Origin: Obelidium mucronatum
Lineage: Eukaryota; Chytridiomycota; Chytridiomycetes; Chytridiales; Chytriomycetaceae
Direction: 5' to 3'
NCBI GenBank assembly: GCA_025765595.1
Contig: JAIVFH010000010.1
Span: forward strand, 62,001 to 126,000
DNA length: 64,000 nucleotides
This document shows positions 1-11,229 of the stretch, piece by piece (position 1 is the stretch's first letter; every line of letters starts with the position of its first letter). The notes under the pieces are model-generated. The model had not been told where the DNA came from. It saw only the letters and a list, made by a program, of their open reading frames with translations, and ran no database searches. The translations under genes and the position numbers were made by a program.

Positions 1-1161
1 GCCTTCCCTTCTTTCTGTGGGCATGTCACTGATATCTTTTTGCAGTTGCATGATGATGGCAAGTTTGCTCAACGCCTGCTTCCTGATCAGTTAGCTGAAA
101 TCATTCAGCTGAAATCCCTGAGTCTATGGTCTTGCGGTTTTTCGGGTAGGATCCCTCATACTCTCGGAGGGCTCAGCCAACTGACAAGACTGGAGCTCCC
201 TTCAAATCATCTTTCTGGGGATATTCCGTCGTCTTTGGGAAGTCTTGCTCAGCTAAAACGTTTGGATTTGAGATCCAATCAGCTCACTGGTCCGATTCCT
301 GAAGCATTGGCCCGTCTTGCACATTTAGAACGCTTAAATCTATCGCACAACCTGCTGTCTGGAATTATCCCAGAAACATTGGGAGATCTTGTCCAATTGA
401 AAGAGTTGAATATCTCTTACAATGAACTTGTTGGAAGTATTCCCAATACGCTTGGCAGCCTTGTTCAGTTGAGACGCTTGTTGTTGGGTTTCAACAACCT
501 CACAGGATGTATTCCTGACTCGTTGGGAAATCTAGTAAGACTAGAAGGGATGTTTTTGGGTGGAAAAGATTATGGGGAAGCCAAACTAACAGGACCGATC
601 CCTGATAGTTTTGGGAACCTTGTCGAGTTACAGTCTCTGTGTTTACGCGACAATCAACTCTCCGGACCAATCACCCTCTTGGGGAAATTGACCAAGCTGA
701 AGAAACTTGATTTGGAGATGAACCAGTTGACAGGAACGCTGGCACATGTTGGTTTTGAAAACCTTGTCAATTTGACCGAGTTGAATTTAGCTGAGAATTG
801 CCTGGTTGGGGAGATTCCTGATTTGGGTGCTTTGAAAAAGATGAATTCATTGGTTCTTGCATACAATGGGCTGACTGGGCCAATTCCCGACTCCCTATCA
901 CGCATGCTGGACTTGACGAGTTTGGACTTGTCGCATAACCAGTTGACTGGGCCTATACCTGATTCGATTGGCTTACTCTGTCAGCTGGAATATCTTAATG
1001 TCTCGGCAAATCGTCTCACTGGATCGATTCCCTCAAGTTTTGATGGTCTTCACAAATTGACAAGCCTTTTTGTTGAAGATAATTTGTTGGAAGTTGAGAC
1101 TTTTTCAGATGATTTGCAAAGTTTATTAGAGGTGAACTGGAATGCAGCATTTGGAGAATGA
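1..1161 (+). CDS. F-box/LRR paralogue, 5' truncated by window edge
   Basis: The reading frame is open from base 1, so the N-terminus lies outside the window. The first visible residues (CGHVTDI, then GKFAQ and AEIIQLKSL) match the region just after the F-box in the complete paralogue at 26189-27625, so the missing part is probably an F-box of about 90 residues. The rest is about 13 tandem leucine-rich repeats of the plant-specific type, LxxLxLxxNxLxGxIPxxLGxL, with a short acidic tail. In this family the F-box would recruit SCF ubiquitin ligase and the LRR arc would bind a substrate. That role is inferred from architecture only. It ends convergently with the next LRR gene, about 190 bp away, and the gap holds AATAAA-like polyadenylation signals. 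No break is seen in the visible frame. Confidence 0.85.
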   Translation, partial: AFPSFCGHVTDIFLQLHDDGKFAQRLLPDQLAEIIQLKSLSLWSCGFSGRIPHTLGGLSQLTRLELPSNHLSGDIPSSLGSLAQLKRLDLRSNQLTGPIPEALARLAHLERLNLSHNLLSGIIPETLGDLVQLKELNISYNELVGSIPNTLGSLVQLRRLLLGFNNLTGCIPDSLGNLVRLEGMFLGGKDYGEAKLTGPIPDSFGNLVELQSLCLRDNQLSGPITLLGKLTKLKKLDLEMNQLTGTLAHVGFENLVNLTELNLAENCLVGEIPDLGALKKMNSLVLAYNGLTGPIPDSLSRMLDLTSLDLSHNQLTGPIPDSIGLLCQLEYLNVSANRLTGSIPSSFDGLHKLTSLFVEDNLLEVETFSDDLQSLLEVNWNAAFGE

Positions 1162-1347
1162 GGGGGGAGTGACGGCTGTTGTTTAAGTGAATAGTTCAAA
1201 TAGTGATAGATACAGATGCGGTGTTGGTTTTCGGAGAGAATAAGGGACTAGTTTATTCTCCCCGTCACCCCAACCCTTACGATTTCAGAATAAATCTTTT
1301 ATAATATTGATGACTAAAAGCAATCAAAAACACACATTTTATCAACA

Positions 1348-2821
1348 TCAGACCTTAAACCCCAAATGAATTTGTCGAGATGTGCCAAGTTGCTGAGACA
1401 AACCCACAGAAATACTAGCATCTGTCCACTCATTATTTCTCACATTCAAATATTCAAGTTCACCAAGACTCTCAAAACAGGGCGGAATCCGTCCCGTGAA
1501 CTGATTTCCAGAAACATTGAGACTCTCCAACTCACAGAGTGAACCAATAGCATCAGGAAGGGTACCCTTGAGCTGGTTATCCGATAAGTCCAGACACTTT
1601 AAACTTTTTAGGTCCCCAATCCACTCAGGGATGACTCCAATCAGCTCATTGCTTGCTAGATTCAAAGACTCAATTGATTCCAAACCACTCAAAACAGGCA
1701 TCTCTCCAGAAAATTGATTTACTGATAAATTCAGCACAGCCAAGTTTACAAGCTGTCCTAGACCAATTTCGGACAGCAAGCCTGTTAACTGGTTACTGTC
1801 TAACTGCAGAACTGTCAGTTCGGTAAGGTTCCTCAATGACATGGGGACACTTCCAGTCAGTTGGTTTTCAGATAAAGACAGATCCTGCAGTTTGACAAGG
1901 CTTCCCAACGTTTCAGGGGATTAGTCCTGACAGTTGATTGGACGCCAAATCCAGTGTCTCCAGGCACACTAGGGTTCCCAAAAAGGAAGGAATCGGCCCT
2001 GATAGTTGGTTACATCCTAGCATCAGTCTTGAAATACCAGCTAGATTGCTAAACGTTTCAGGAATGGTTCCTGTAAGCCGATTGCCTGTGAGAGCTAATG
2101 TTTCCAAATGGAGAAGACATCCCAACGCTTCAGGAATGCTTCCTGAAAGCTCATTAAAAGAAAGGTTCAAGCTTTTCAAACAGGAGAGACGCCCTAATGA
2201 TTCAGGAAGTGGACCAGTAAGCTTGTTGTGCTCAATCTCCAGTATAGTTAGCTGAATCAGTTCTCCGAAGCTTTCAGGAATTGGCCCAGTAAGGCAATTT
2301 GATCCCATCAAAACAATTTTCAGCTGGATAAGGTTTCCGAAGGATGGCGGAATATCCTCAGAAAGACGATTTGACCTGAGATCCAGTTTAGTCAGTTGGC
2401 TGAGTTTCCCTACAGCATGAGGGATCCTTCCCGAAAGGCCACAGCGCCACAGACACAGCGATCTCAACTGACTCATTTCACCCAACTGATCATTCAACTG
2501 AAGAGGAACCAGGCTATAATCAAGGCCAACAGGGTCTTGAATATCAGTGATATGTCCACAGAAAGCAGGGAAAGCAGTTTGATAGCCGTGTGAGGATTTT
2601 AACAAGAGAATAATATGCTCTTTTTTGAGCCTGGTCTCCCACTTTTTGATTGGCGGGAACCTTTTCAGATTCATCAAGGCGAAAGCAGCCGAGTTCAAGC
2701 AAGCATCGAAAGACTTTGACAGAAGCCTGAATGGCACAACTTGCTTTGGTGCGATCCAACTAAAGATGTCAACAATGACTTCAGGGGAACAGTCTTGGAG
2801 ACCAATGTCAGTGTGAAACAT
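1348..2821 (-). CDS. F-box/LRR protein, interrupted by a +1 frameshift
   Basis: A second F-box/LRR paralogue. The start is taken at the ATG at 2821 (MFHTDIGLQ), which precedes the F-box core DCSPEVIVDIFSWIAPKQVV. The open frame also runs upstream into the poly-A tract, but those lysines are not credible coding sequence. After the F-box come about 12 plant-type LRRs. The frame breaks at 1913-1920. One frame ends NQLSGLIP-stop and the other resumes TLGSLVKLQDL. The expected text at the join is IPETLGSL, and deleting one C from the CCCC run restores it exactly. No stop codons or lost repeats occur on either side. A base-calling error or a very young null allele therefore fits better than an old pseudogene. 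Its start lies only 20 bp downstream of the 40-bp homopolymer. Confidence 0.8.
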
Positions 2822-2839
2822 TTGAATTTGATGATATAT

Positions 2840-2841
<2 letters not shown>

Positions 2842-2881
<40 letters not shown>
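2842..2881 (+). repeat. (T)40 homopolymer, sense poly-A between two minus-strand genes
   Basis: Forty consecutive T on the plus strand. Read in the sense of the neighbouring minus-strand genes it is A40. It lies 21 bp after the stop codon of the ubiquitin-like gene, following an AATAAA motif by about 11 bp, and 20 bp before the start codon of the F-box/LRR gene. Confidence 0.97.
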
Positions 2882-2882
<1 letters not shown>

Positions 2883-2902
2883 TTGAACAACATTTATTCG
2901 AT

Positions 2903-3998
2903 TTAACAACCACACTGAATCAAGATAAGCTGCACAGTAGACCCATTCTCAACCTCTTGACTGTGGAGAGAGTAGTCGTTGTCCAATACATTGTCATCGT
3001 ACATGAGGCGCTGCTGGCCAGGAGGAAAGCCTTTGATGACTTGTATTTCTCGCTTCAGATCCAGCACCAACTCGTTCTCGTTGATATCGATTGAACGGGT
3101 GTTACCAGAACTCGAGTTCACAAACACCTGCATGGAAGCGAATGGCGCCATGACAGCTGCATCGATACTCTTCCAGGCGATTGGGGCAGCCGTCGCCACA
3201 TCGCAGGAGACAGCGCGTTGGTCAATAAGCGAGCGGAGCGGCGTGTTTTTGTCGTGCACTGGTTGATCCCATCTGATGGAGCGGACTTTGACTTTCAGTA
3301 TTTTCTCGAGCAGATCCTGTATCGCCGGCGCTTGCATGGAGCGCAGCAGCCGCAGCGAGAGCGTCCTGTCGTTGTTCACGTGCACGTTCACTGCGATGCG
3401 CGTCGGCGGCAGCGCCTCCTCCCACTCGGCGGCGTGCGGCGCCTCGCCAAAAGTGTGCGTGTGCGCGTCGACGGCGGCGTGCAGCCGCTCGCTGCGCCAC
3501 TGCGGCGGGTCGCGTGCGGCGTTCGGGTCGTGGTCGATGAGCGTTCCGAGTCCGCAAATGGCGTGGCTCAGCTGCGCGTACAGCGCCGGAAACAGCAGCG
3601 CCGCGTGCCACAGCCGGTCCAGCGGCCCCGTTGGACTAATGTCGCGCCCGCCTGCGCCGCCCTTGAGGACGAGGAAGCGAAGCAGCTGTGCGAGACTCGC
3701 AGCGGTCGAGTACGTGATGTCCATGTTGATGTTTCTGTTGTTGGTCTGAGTCGTCTGCACGTACAACGCGAGGCCGCCGAGGTCAATCTCAGCCAGCCGC
3801 TGTGCGATCGCGCGGACGGCCAAGTGCGGCGTCCGTCCGGCGACCGCCGCCGCCGAAACGTGGAAGCGGCGGGGCGCAACGCGGGCGCGAACTACTTCGG
3901 CGTTGGCTTCGCACTGCGAGCGTTTAAGAGAAAATTCGGTGCTTCAGAACACTGACTTGCTGCGCGTCGTCGGGCCGCCGTCGTTTGTTGCTCAGCAT
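2903..3998 (-). CDS. Protein with C-terminal ubiquitin-like domain
   Basis: Two exons, 3957-3998 and 2903-3913, separated by a 43-nt intron (donor GTCAGT, acceptor CTCGCAG). Together they encode about 350 aa starting MLSNKRRRPDDAQQ, a possible nuclear localisation signal. Splicing is needed because the long frame has no ATG and exon 1 alone soon hits a stop. The last 75 residues form a ubiquitin-like fold: it begins MQVFVNSSSG, has a DLKREIQVIKGFPPGQQRL segment equivalent to the ubiquitin alpha-helix and its following loop, and ends VQLILIQCGC without a GlyGly processing site. It is therefore probably a fixed domain for binding the proteasome or ubiquitin receptors. The central 200 residues were not recognised. 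The 5' half is strikingly GC-rich (about 3340-3900). It is divergent from ERV46 with only 65 bp between the start codons. Confidence 0.75.
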
Positions 3999-4063
3999 TG
4001 TCGGTGTTCGTGTGGAATTAAATGGAAAAAATAAAAAATAAAAAATAAATTGAATTAAATAAT

Positions 4064-5710
4064 ATGATCCCCAGTTCGTCAGCCTCGTCGCTGCACAAAC
4101 GGTCCAATGCCGCAAAATACTCGGATTCATCCTCTTCAAACAGCGACCAAAAATCCCTCTTCAAGTCGCTGAAGGAGTTTGACTCGTACGCAAAACCACT
4201 GGACGATTTCACTACAAAGACCAACACGGGCGCATTGGGTACGATCTGTCTGTCTGTGCCTCTGTCTGTCTGCTATCGAATACTTGGCCTTCTCTCTTTT
4301 TTTTTTCTTTTTTGGTCGCCGCCGTAGGCGGTGTTGTTCTTGTTCCCCGAGGATCCCACACCGCCAAAAGGCGGGCTGTATTCTTTATACGATTGTCCTA
4401 ACCGGTTTTAAATATAACACGCACTCACACACAGTCTCCCTCATCTCCTACTTTGTCATTTTCATCCTCCTTCTATCCGAATTCAACGACTGGAGGACTC
4501 TACAAGTAAACCCAAGTCTAGATGTCGACATTGGTCGAAAAGAAAAGATGGAAATCAATTTAAACATTACGTTCCCAAAGATTCCCTGTTTTCGTTGAGT
4601 TTCAAATTTTTTTTTATTTTTTCTTATCAAATATTCTTTATTTTATTTATTTATTTATTCTATATACTTGTAGTCCTCAGTATCGATGTAATGGATGTTT
4701 CTGGAGAACACCAAAACGATGTCGACCACTCAATGATGAAGGGCCGTCTCAGTCCAGATGGACAACACATTGAAGCTACAAAGGGAGTGATTGGAGAAAA
4801 AAAGGACGATCCAGCTGCGGTCGCTGACCCAAATTATTGTGGAGACTGTTATGGAGGTGTCAAACCACCCAACGGATGCTGCAACACTTGTGAAGATGTC
4901 AGAAAGGCGTATATCGAAAGAGGGTGGTCTTTTGAACGACCAGAGACGATAGATCAGGTAAACTACCATCTTTTTTTTTGTATCCAAGAATTCATCTTTT
5001 TTTTTTCAACAAGTGTGTCAAAGAAGGATGGACCGAACGAATGAAGGAACAAGAAAACGAAGGCTGCAACATGTCTGGCCACATTGAAGTCAACAAGGTT
5101 GCAGGAAACTTCCACTTTGCACCTGGAAAGTCGTTCCAACAGGGTGGAATGCATGTTCACGATTTGGCGGCGTTTGGGAGAGCTGGAGCAAACTATGATT
5201 TCACGCATACCATCCATTCCATGAGTTTCGGGCCTGTTGGGGGCGGTGGGTTTACGAATCCGTTGGATAACCATGCAAAGAAAGCAATGAAAGGTGAGGA
5301 GTTTTTCAATCCGTTTGGTTGAACACCCCAACAAAAGTTTTTAAACCCCAACAACCAATCTTGTACAAAAAAAAATAGGACAATACATGTACCAGTACTT
5401 TATAAAAGTCGTTTCCACGAAATACGAATACCTCAACTCAACATCCCTAAACACAAACCAAATCGCCGTCACCGAACACGAACGCGATTTGGGGATGCCA
5501 GGCGGCGGGCTGCCCGGCGTGTTTTTCAACTTTGATATTTCACCAATGTTGGTTACGTATAAGGAATACAAGAAGCCCTTCAGTCACTTTTTGACGGATG
5601 TGTGTGCGGTTGTGGGTGGGGTGTTTACGGTGGGTGGGTTGATTGATGGGTTGATTTATACTGCGGAAAAGAGGATCAAGAAGAAGGTGGATCTTGGGAA
5701 GCAAGGCTGA
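4064..5710 (+). CDS. ERV46: ERGIC3/ERV46 COPII cargo receptor
   Basis: Five exons, 4064-4238, 4435-4593, 4674-4957, 5014-5293 and 5379-5710, give 409 aa with every splice in phase. ERV46 cycles between ER and Golgi with ERV41 and retrieves or sorts cargo in COPII and COPI vesicles. Visible family features are the N-terminal LKEFDSYAKPLDDF, a first membrane segment (SLISYFVIFILLLSEF), LSIDVMDVSGEHQ, the paired-cysteine loop CGDCYGG..CCNTCEDV, NKVAGNFHFAPGKSFQQ, HDLAAFG, the second membrane segment near VGGVFTVGGLIDGLIY, and a C-terminal KKxD-like tail. The length equals the family norm. The second donor is the unusual GTTGAG. No frameshift is present, so the sequence here is reliable. It shares a 65-bp divergent promoter with the ubiquitin-like gene. 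Confidence 0.95.
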
Positions 5711-6005
5711 ATGGGATTAAAAAGGTTGAGTGTGAGTGTGTAGGTGAGGGCGTTGTTTGTTGAGAGGGAGAAGTCAAACATGACTTTGTTGTCTGAGAAG
5801 AAAAAAAAAGGAACAACTGTTCCAAACATACAAATGAATTTATCGACAAAGAACATTTCTTTTTTTTTTACTGTTTTGAATAATAACTGGAATAAATATG
5901 CCAAACCGAAATTTGTACTGAAAAAATACACACAAGAGAAAACCAAACAAAAAAAAAACCAACTACATAATAGACGATGCAGCGAACGACACAGACTAAC
6001 ATGAA

Positions 6006-9000
6006 TCAATCGTCATTCGAATAGAGTGAACTCGTATTGTCCATCATACATCTCAACTGGTATTGATCTTCCTTCTCTTCCCACCAGCTTTCGAAATCAA
6101 ACTCCCAAGGATCAACATGAACAAATGAACATAGTTCAAACAATCGCGAAGCCGTTGGTCTTTCTTCCGGGTCCCTGTATAAAAAAAAATAAATTCTTCA
6201 ATATATCCAAAACAACAAAGAAAAAAAAACCCCCCCTCTTACATCTTAAAACAATGCGCCAAAAAGACCATCGCCTCTCGACTCAACCCATCCGGAACCG
6301 GCGGCGCATTCCCATTCCTCAACTCCCACATTGCCTGCATATGCCCCTTCCCACTCCACGGATGCTTCCCACTCAACATCTCCAACGCCACACACCCAAC
6401 CGCCCAAACATCAATCTTGGCACTATACCCCAAAAAACTCGCACTCCCACCACCACTCATTTCAGGCGCCATCCAAAAAACACTCCCCACAAACTCCATC
6501 TTGGAGTTGATTTGGTAGGCTCGGTTGAGTTCGTTTTTCTTGGAGATTCCAAAATCAGAGATTTTCACGCTTCCCTCCATGGTTACGAGGATGTTGGCGC
6601 CTTTAATGTCGCGGTGGATGATGCATCGATCGTGTAGGTATTCGAGGCCGTTGATGATTTGGTGGAGGAGGGATTGGGTGATTGGTTCGTCGAATTTGCC
6701 GAATTTGGCAATCATGGAGGCGATGGAGCCGCCGCCAACGTATTCCAAGAATACACTGACAAGCGTGTTTTCAATGTCGAATCCTTATTTAACAAACCAA
6801 AAAAAGAAAGAAGACGAAGACGTTAGAAAGGATGAAAACTCAAAAAACAACAAATAAAAAAAAATTACTCAACCTAGATACCGAACCACATTCTCATGAT
6901 TCAATTCATTCAACAACAAAATCTCACTCCTCAAACAATCAATCATTTTCTCTCTGTTTTTCCCTGCTTCCTGCTTGTTTCTGAACCGCGAGATGGGTAT
7001 CACGTCAATCTGTTTCACAGCCATCACTTCTTTTGTTACGACATTTACGCCGTAAAAGACGCTTCCAAACGATCCTTTTCCAATCATGTCGCCCTTGATC
7101 CATCGGATGGGGCGTCGCGTGGGTGGCGAAATGTCGTCTTCGGTAAAGATTTCGGGGGAGTCTGGGTTGATGGGTGCGGTTGCTGGTGCTGGTGGTTCCT
7201 GCTTCATGGCTGGAGGTGCTGAATCTTCAGACAGCGATGGTCGCGTTAATGTCACACTGCTACCACTCTCTGATGGGGTGTTGACGAGCAATTGAATCGG
7301 GTTATGGGAGGGTGCAGTTGGCGTTGGTGTTTCAATGTCCATAGATTCCGCTGAAGGACTCAACAACGGAGATGAAATATTCTGATCCTCATCCTCTTCC
7401 TCCTCCTTGCTACCTTGTATCGTGCTCAAGTCCGTCGCGAGTCCGAGCGAAGGGCTGAAGGAATACCGCGAACCAAGTGATTTCTTGGCCGCATCTTCTC
7501 CAGAAATAGATGCCGCGTTTGGCTTGAATACAAACCCTTTCCACCGGATATGCAATGGAACGTTCTCTACACCATCGGGGACAGCTTCTCGTCTCTCGGC
7601 CGAATCCTCCTTTTCCCCGCTTCCATCGCTGGACGTGTAGACATCGACTTCACTGCCATCAAAAGACACCAAATGCGCTTCGTTATCATCGTCATCATCG
7701 TCCATCATCACATTCTCGACCTGTTTTCCATCCTTATTCACCACCACAAGATCCTCAGAATCGCCTTCAATAAGAGTCGCTAAATTCCGACGAAAGCTCT
7801 CCGCCGCTCCCGCATCAAACTCGAGTCTGTTTCTAGACTCCATAGGACTCGACGGCACACTGGTACTTGACGGACTCTTTGGAGGAATACGTTCGAGAAG
7901 ACCAACCTGCGCTAGATTCGATACTAAATGCTGTCTTGACAGTTGCTTTGAAAGAGCCGGTTGCTCCGAGCTCTGGCCAGGATCTCTCGTCATGAACAGC
8001 CCACCGCTTCCTAATCTCGCTAATCGTTCACGGAAACCACCCTTTTTGGGTCCCGTGGGTGTCGCGGAAACTCCACCGCCGCCGATGCTGCTGCTTCCGC
8101 CTGATTTTCCTTCCCAAGTGAAACTGGTTGGAGAAAGCGGACTCGTTGGCAGGCTCTGAGAATGAGGGATCCGACTCGCCAGTGTTCCAAGACTACCGCT
8201 TCGACTCAATGTGCTGTAACGCAAAGACCCGCCACCGGCGGCACGACGCCCAAGGCTTCCATTATGGATACTACTTTTGGCCGCAATGTCAGCTTTCCGA
8301 AGCGATGAAACATGAGTCCTGTTATTGTTGCTGCTGCTCCTGCTGCTTCGAAGTGGGTAAATCTCATCTTCCTCATCCTCCTCCGCTATCCCTTCCTCTA
8401 CTTCAGGCACACCATTCGATCCTCCTTCCACATCGCTTTCGTGGTACCACACTATCCCTTGCATAGCATCGCTCGTATCAAGAGGCTGCATTTTCGGGAA
8501 AAAGACTTCCAAATTCTGTGCAATTGTTTCAACGGCGGGTCGTTCGCCAGGGAAATCTCCTGGAAAGGCTCGACTGCTGGTGTTGCTTAAAAATGACCCG
8601 GAGCCACGGCGTCGCGCTTTTTGTGACGGTGTTCGGTAGTAGGTTGTGGAAGCTATGCTTTGGGTATCATTGAATGTCACTGTGCTTGGGGCTGTGCGCA
8701 GACTATTGTAAGGGAACGAGTCCTTGTGATTGAGGGTGGGTTGTGTGGGTAACGGGAGAAGAGATGAGCGCGTTGAGGGTGCCATTGATCGACTGGGAGA
8801 TGGCGGTATTTCAAATCTTGGGGAGAGCAGTTGCGGTGGGATTTGAGGTTTGGCTGGTTGCGATGTGACTCCTTTCCAAGCAAGACGTAAGCTGTTGAGT
8901 GGGGAAGCTGGGGGTGTACTGGCAGGTGATGCATAATCGTCACTGCTGAGTCTCTCCTGGTCAAGAGAACCTCGACTGCTTCGTGGCTGAATACGCGATT

Positions 9001-11091
9001 TTGATGGAGATTTTCTGACGGCAGTATTAATCGCAGCTTCAAGATCCGTTCGCCTCTCTGTGAATTCTTGACGTTTCAGCAGAAATAACAGAGACTTTTT
9101 GTTGTAATCCTGTGACTTTGAGATGTCGTACAATGTGGTGTCATTGATTTCTAACAAAGAAAGGTTCAGCTTTGCTTTCCCGCCATCGTTCACAAAAAAA
9201 GCGTACCAGTATCTAAGCCACCTTCCGAATTCAGTCCATACAGCTCAAATCCAATTTGCTGTTTTCCTTCCAGCCTAAACTTTTTGAAAATCTCTTCTCG
9301 GATTGTGCCGCCATTCGCACATTTTGAAACATCAATCGATCTTGATTCGCCAACTAACGAGTGAACTCGAATGCACTGCAAAAAAGAAGAATTTGAAGCA
9401 GTTGAGTTTTGCGCAAAAAAAAAAAGAAAAAAAAGACACTAGCCGCACCTTCTCAAGCACAAAGGTGTTCAAGTCCTCCATTCCAGCATTAGACGATCGT
9501 CGAACGGAAATCTTGACGCTCTTGATTTGCCCTTCCACACTGGACTGGGCGAGATCAAACAGTGAATCGTCATCCAACACAGCCACATGCTCCACATCGG
9601 CCCGCCCATCATTCATGACTCTCGACAGCTGGAATCTTCGGATAAGCCGTGTATCAGAAGGGGTTTCAAATTGCTCATAAATTGCTTCTCGAATTGACTT
9701 TCCGTCGCCACAAAAACTAGTATTGATTTCCTTGAAATCGCTTGAAGCTCCATTCCCAAAGATTCGAATCCAAGTTTTATGTGTAGTTGTCAGTGTTATA
9801 TGCTTTTGATTCATGTCGATGGATTGTGATATTTTGAACAGGTCTGCGTCACTTAAAGGCTGGCCTGGTCGTGGTGGGGATTTTGGGTTACTTAATTGAA
9901 CTATAGAAAAGGCATTCAGACTTACTGGAATCATAGGAACCTGCAGCATCTTTGGCTGAATAGAGTGCAATTTTGGGATATATTCGGGGAGATAAGTGAA
10001 ACTTTTCGTATCCGAGAATTATAGATCGCACAGCGGATCCATCCGTAGCATTCGAAATATCAATCATTGTAGTCAGTTTTTCCTGATTCCTTCCAATAAG
10101 ATACACTTTGACGCACTGTAATTGAGACGGAGTTGTGTGAGTTCGTAGTTCGTAGTTTGTGGAATATCGTCAGACCTTTTCCCAAATCTTTGAGGCAGCC
10201 GGATTCATTACGTTCGCGAAAACAGATCTCTCTGCATTGATATCCAATACATCAGAACCCGCCACAGAAGGAGGATAGCTCCTTTGTGGCGCCAGTGCAC
10301 TTGATGCGTCCAGCGTCCTGGGAGCCCGATTAATCACGAGTTTTCCGACATCAATAGAGTTTCGTAAATCATTGATGGAGTCTTGCTGTGTCTTTGTTGG
10401 TTGAGGGTATTGTTGTTGCTGTTGTTGTTGAGTTGATTGATTAGGTTGAGTAACTTTCGGAGTTCGCTGATCGCCCTGCGGCCCCTGTCTCGCCAGAACA
10501 GCCGCTTTCCGCAGATCGTCATTGTCTGTTGGATGATTTGTTGATTTGTTGATTTGTTGATTGACTGTCAAGTTTGAATCACCAACACAAAGACCACTTA
10601 CGCCACTTTAGATTGTGCACGCAGTCAGCGACGAGACTCAGCTGGCCCTCGCTCAGATTCATGCGGCGGAACAGCTCCTTCAGCACGGCGGGCGACGCCG
10701 TCAGCAGGTCGGCGCCGGACTTGATGCCGGCGCGCGCCAGGTCTTTCGGCGCCAGCGGCGGCAGCGGCGTCGGCGTCTTCGCGCGCGGCAGCGGCAGGTC
10801 GCCGCCGATGTTGAACACCGAGTCGAGCAGCGCCAGGTCGCGCGCAGACAGCGGCGTCGCGGCGCCCGACTGCGGCGCCGCCGGCGGCTGTGGCTGCGCG
10901 AGCATCGGCAGCACCGTGTCGTTGAGCCACGCGAGCACCGCCGCCTTGGCCCACTGCTGCACAAGCGGCCCCGCGTCGCGCGGGAGCGGCACCGCCGGTC
11001 TGGCGCCGCCGTTCGCCGACGTGTTGATGCGCAGCGCAAACAGCGGGCCCTTGGGCCCTGTCGTGTCCACAAACCGCTCCTTTTCACTCAT
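6006..11091 (-). CDS. Ste11-type MAPKKK with SAM and RA-like domains
   Basis: Likely exons 10602-11091, 10176-10525 (or to 10564), 9941-10115, 9449-9900, 9222-9375, 6874-9174, 6243-6783 and 6006-6174, about 1,540 aa. The N-terminus (MSEKERFVDTTG) leads into a SAM domain. Three consecutive ubiquitin-like, RA-type modules follow (starts near CVKVYLIG, HITLTTTHKTW and CIRVHSLVG). Then comes about 650 residues of Ser-rich disorder and a C-terminal kinase. Kinase motifs: GKGSFGSVFYG, AVKQI, FLEYVGGGS, HRDIKGANIL, DFGISKK and GSVFWMAPE, which are the Ste11/Byr2 signature. It should phosphorylate a MAPKK downstream of Ras-like GTPases. The joins near 9175-9222 and 9901-9940 are uncertain: either very short introns (32-47 and 25-40 nt) or one-base errors (a T7 run read one short would restore LFFVNDGG). 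Exon 1 lies in a GC-rich island. Confidence 0.85.
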
Positions 11092-11229
11092 TGCTGTTGG
11101 TCGCTTTGGTCGGTCAAGCACACACAAACGATGAAATTGAAAATTTCAATAAATCGGTTTCATCTACCCCCCACACAGAGAGTCAAAAACATCTTTATAA
11201 CATGTTTTTTCATGCAAAAAAAAAGCTAT

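Noticed and set aside
2695..2913. Poly-lysine N-terminus on the F-box/LRR gene
   Set aside because: The lysines come from translating the 40-bp homopolymer; an ATG just downstream gives the same start as the paralogues.
3218..3955. Long plus-strand Arg-rich open frame opposite the ubiquitin-like gene
   Set aside because: It lies in a GC-rich island where stop codons are rare in all frames; the composition is Arg/Val repetitive and the minus-strand frame has the recognisable domain.
10381..10560. CAACAA / TTGTTGATT repeats as a possible CRISPR or satellite
   Set aside because: Short imperfect triplet and octamer repeats encoding poly-Gln or lying in an intron; there are no spacers and this is a eukaryotic genome.
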